Shown one piece after another: positions 13,570-14,686 of a stretch of DNA of 14,686 nucleotides (positions within the stretch are counted from its first letter, which is position 1; each line of letters begins with the position of its first letter). The notes below the pieces were generated by a model. It was given only the letters and a program-made list of their open reading frames with translations, did not search any database and was not told the DNA's origin. The DNA is taken from the NCBI GenBank assembly GCA_902495025.1, contig CABUWB010000019.1, forward strand, positions 1 to 14,686, read 5' to 3'. This DNA comes from an uncultured Eubacteriales bacterium. Its GTDB lineage: Bacteria > Bacillota > Clostridia > Lachnospirales > CAG-274. The position numbers and the translations under genes were made by a program.

Positions 13570-14454
13570 ATGAAAAAAACAAACAAATTTATATTTTTAA
13601 CGTTTGTTATTACCGTTTTGCTGTCTTTGCCTGTAATGGCAAGCACATCTAATTCCGTTTCAAAAAAGGCAACTGTGGAGCCGGGCTGCCCAATAGGCTC
13701 GGAATATGCAGATGACGTCGTTATTACCTCCGGCAGCGGATACAATCCGGTGTATCTTAAAATTACACCTCAAACGGGTATTGATGCTGACTCCTCCATA
13801 ATAATCAGTATTGAAAACGGAGTGTTTATGCCTGATATTTATCCAATGCCTGAGTACAAGTCCCCTCTGGGAAACAGCTATGACCAAATTCTGCAGGCAT
13901 ATAATAACGGAGCGGAGCTTAAGCAGCTTTTAAAGGAAAATTTGGGAGCAGCATCCTGTGAGCTGCCATACAAAATAACAAACACCTCACCCTATGAGAT
14001 TCAGGTGGAGCTTTTCCCTGTGCCGGAAAGCGAGTGCGACAAAACAAACAACGCTATAGCATACGATAGGGTTTATTATTACATACCTATACATGCCATG
14101 GCGGAGAACGTGGGTAGTGTAAGAATAACTATTGACGATAATGAAAGCAATGTAACCGGCGGAGGAAGCTACACCATAGCTAAAGCGGAATACAGCTCCC
14201 TTGTACTTGGTGATGCAGACGGCAGTGGTGTGCTTACATCAAACGACTGTGCACAGCTCCTTGCAAAGAGCCTTAACTACTCTTATATAACAGGTCTTGA
14301 GACACTTTATCCAAACAGCGCATTTGCGTTTATGGATGCTAATGGTGATGGCGAAATTACAGCAAGCGATGCAGCACTTGTATTAAGTAAGATTCTTAAC
14401 AAATCTGCTGCATTTACTTCAGAAGGCTGGACAGATTTAATAGCTATTGATTAA
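13570..14454 (+). CDS. Secreted dockerin-containing protein, N-terminal domain unrecognised
   Basis: This exported protein of 294 residues probably joins the same cohesin scaffold as the pectate lyase. A signal peptide (MKKTNKFIFL, hydrophobic core, cut after about residue 24, PVMA|ST) is followed by a region of about 185 residues that I cannot assign. That region is predicted to be beta-rich (VYLKITPQ, SIIISIENGVF, YKITNTSPYEIQVELF, GSVRITIDDNES). It has a more helical stretch (about 103-128) and three cysteines (40, 130, 156). No glycosidase or lyase motif is seen, so an adhesive, binding or structural role is possible. The dockerin is at about 215-280 with loops DADGSGVLTSND and DANGDGEITASD. 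A tail ending WTDLIAID follows. ATG 13570 is preferred over the in-frame TTG at 13561 because AAAGGAG lies 9 nt before the ATG and directly abuts the TTG. Confidence 0.85.
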   Translation: MKKTNKFIFLTFVITVLLSLPVMASTSNSVSKKATVEPGCPIGSEYADDVVITSGSGYNPVYLKITPQTGIDADSSIIISIENGVFMPDIYPMPEYKSPLGNSYDQILQAYNNGAELKQLLKENLGAASCELPYKITNTSPYEIQVELFPVPESECDKTNNAIAYDRVYYYIPIHAMAENVGSVRITIDDNESNVTGGGSYTIAKAEYSSLVLGDADGSGVLTSNDCAQLLAKSLNYSYITGLETLYPNSAFAFMDANGDGEITASDAALVLSKILNKSAAFTSEGWTDLIAID

Positions 14455-14500
14455 TTAACTTATTCCCCTTGGTCAGATATTCTGCCAAGGGGATTTTTTA
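14209..14500 (+). repeat. Dockerin-plus-terminator module, copy 2
   Basis: This is the partner of 13131-13427, described there. It covers the dockerin end of the small secreted protein, its 3' UTR and its terminator. Differences from copy 1 cluster in the second Ca2+ loop (DANGDGEIT against DVNADGTIT), while the first loop is identical in DNA. Confidence 0.9.
14465..14499 (+). terminator. Terminator of the small dockerin protein gene
   Basis: CCCCTTGGTCAG and CTGCCAAGGGG pair around the loop ATATT with one mismatch, followed by A-T6. It is nearly the same hairpin as at 13392-13421. Confidence 0.9.
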
Positions 14501-14612
14501 AATATTTATATTCGGTATTTTGGCAATAAAAGGGACTGGCGTGTTTGAACAAATATTGTTTAGAGGATAAATTTGAGTTTATAGGTGTAATAATACCTTA
14601 ACATTTCAATTG

Positions 14613-14686
14613 TAGGGGCGGCAATCTGCCGCCCGTCAAGCATTGCAATATGTTCAACATTCGGGCGGATATGGAATCCGCCCCTA
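14613..14686. repeat. GC-rich paired-hairpin element (REP/MITE-like), may extend past window
   Basis: Two perfect hairpins, GGGCGGC-aatct-GCCGCCC (14616-14634) and GGGCGGAT-atgga-ATCCGCCC (14663-14683), lie 28 nt apart. The outer ends TAGGGGCGG (14613-14621) and CCGCCCCTA (14678-14686) are perfect inverted copies, so the whole segment can form one cruciform. The block is much more GC-rich than the AT-rich DNA before it. No coding frame is seen. This is the layout of interspersed palindromic repeats in clostridial genomes. Copy number cannot be judged from one copy. Confidence 0.65.

Noticed and set aside
14500..14612. Possible short gene after the last terminator
   Set aside because: The DNA is AT-rich with frequent stops in all frames and no promoter or RNA motif seen.

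Overview
The window looks like a chromosomal piece of an anaerobic, low-to-mid GC Firmicute of class Clostridia, probably a gut or rumen plant-fibre degrader (Oscillospirales/Lachnospirales-like). The reasons are a Trp T-box, strong AGGAGG-type ribosome binding sites, the NfnAB electron-bifurcating transhydrogenase typical of fermentative anaerobes, and a secreted pectate lyase with a type I dockerin. No phage, IS or CRISPR features are visible.

Left part (1-7213, all minus strand). A RecQ helicase gene runs off the left edge and has its own promoter. Between it and the trp genes is a separate short transcription unit with promoter, about 150 nt of structured RNA and an intrinsic terminator, and no ORF; it looks like an undescribed or unrecognised small RNA. 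Next comes a tight tryptophan operon transcribed right to left as trpC-trpF-trpB-trpA. Its promoter is followed by a complete T-box leader with a UGG (Trp) specifier and a UGGC acceptor-binding bulge. The first three genes usually found in such operons (trpE, trpG, trpD) are absent; in their place is a gap of about 155 bp with one 30-codon ORF. Upstream of the operon is a CDF-family metal transporter with an Asn-Asp/Asp-Asp metal site, suggesting manganese export.

Right part (7322-14500, plus strand). nfnA and nfnB overlap by one base (TAATG) and encode the NADH-dependent reduced ferredoxin:NADP+ oxidoreductase. Their promoter overlaps a Rex-like operator and is followed by alternative hairpins. 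Then comes a large secreted PL1 pectate lyase with an FN3-like N-terminus, several beta-rich accessory domains, a Thr-rich linker and a C-terminal dockerin. A smaller secreted protein follows, with an unrecognised N-terminal domain and a dockerin.

The two dockerin-encoding segments are about 92% identical in DNA over 189 bp, and the similarity continues through the 3' UTR into the terminators, while everything upstream is unrelated. This looks like a dockerin-plus-terminator module spread by duplication or gene conversion. Both proteins carry the same predicted recognition residues, so they probably dock on the same type of cohesin. The right edge holds a GC-rich paired-hairpin element with inverted ends, which looks like an interspersed REP/MITE-like repeat.
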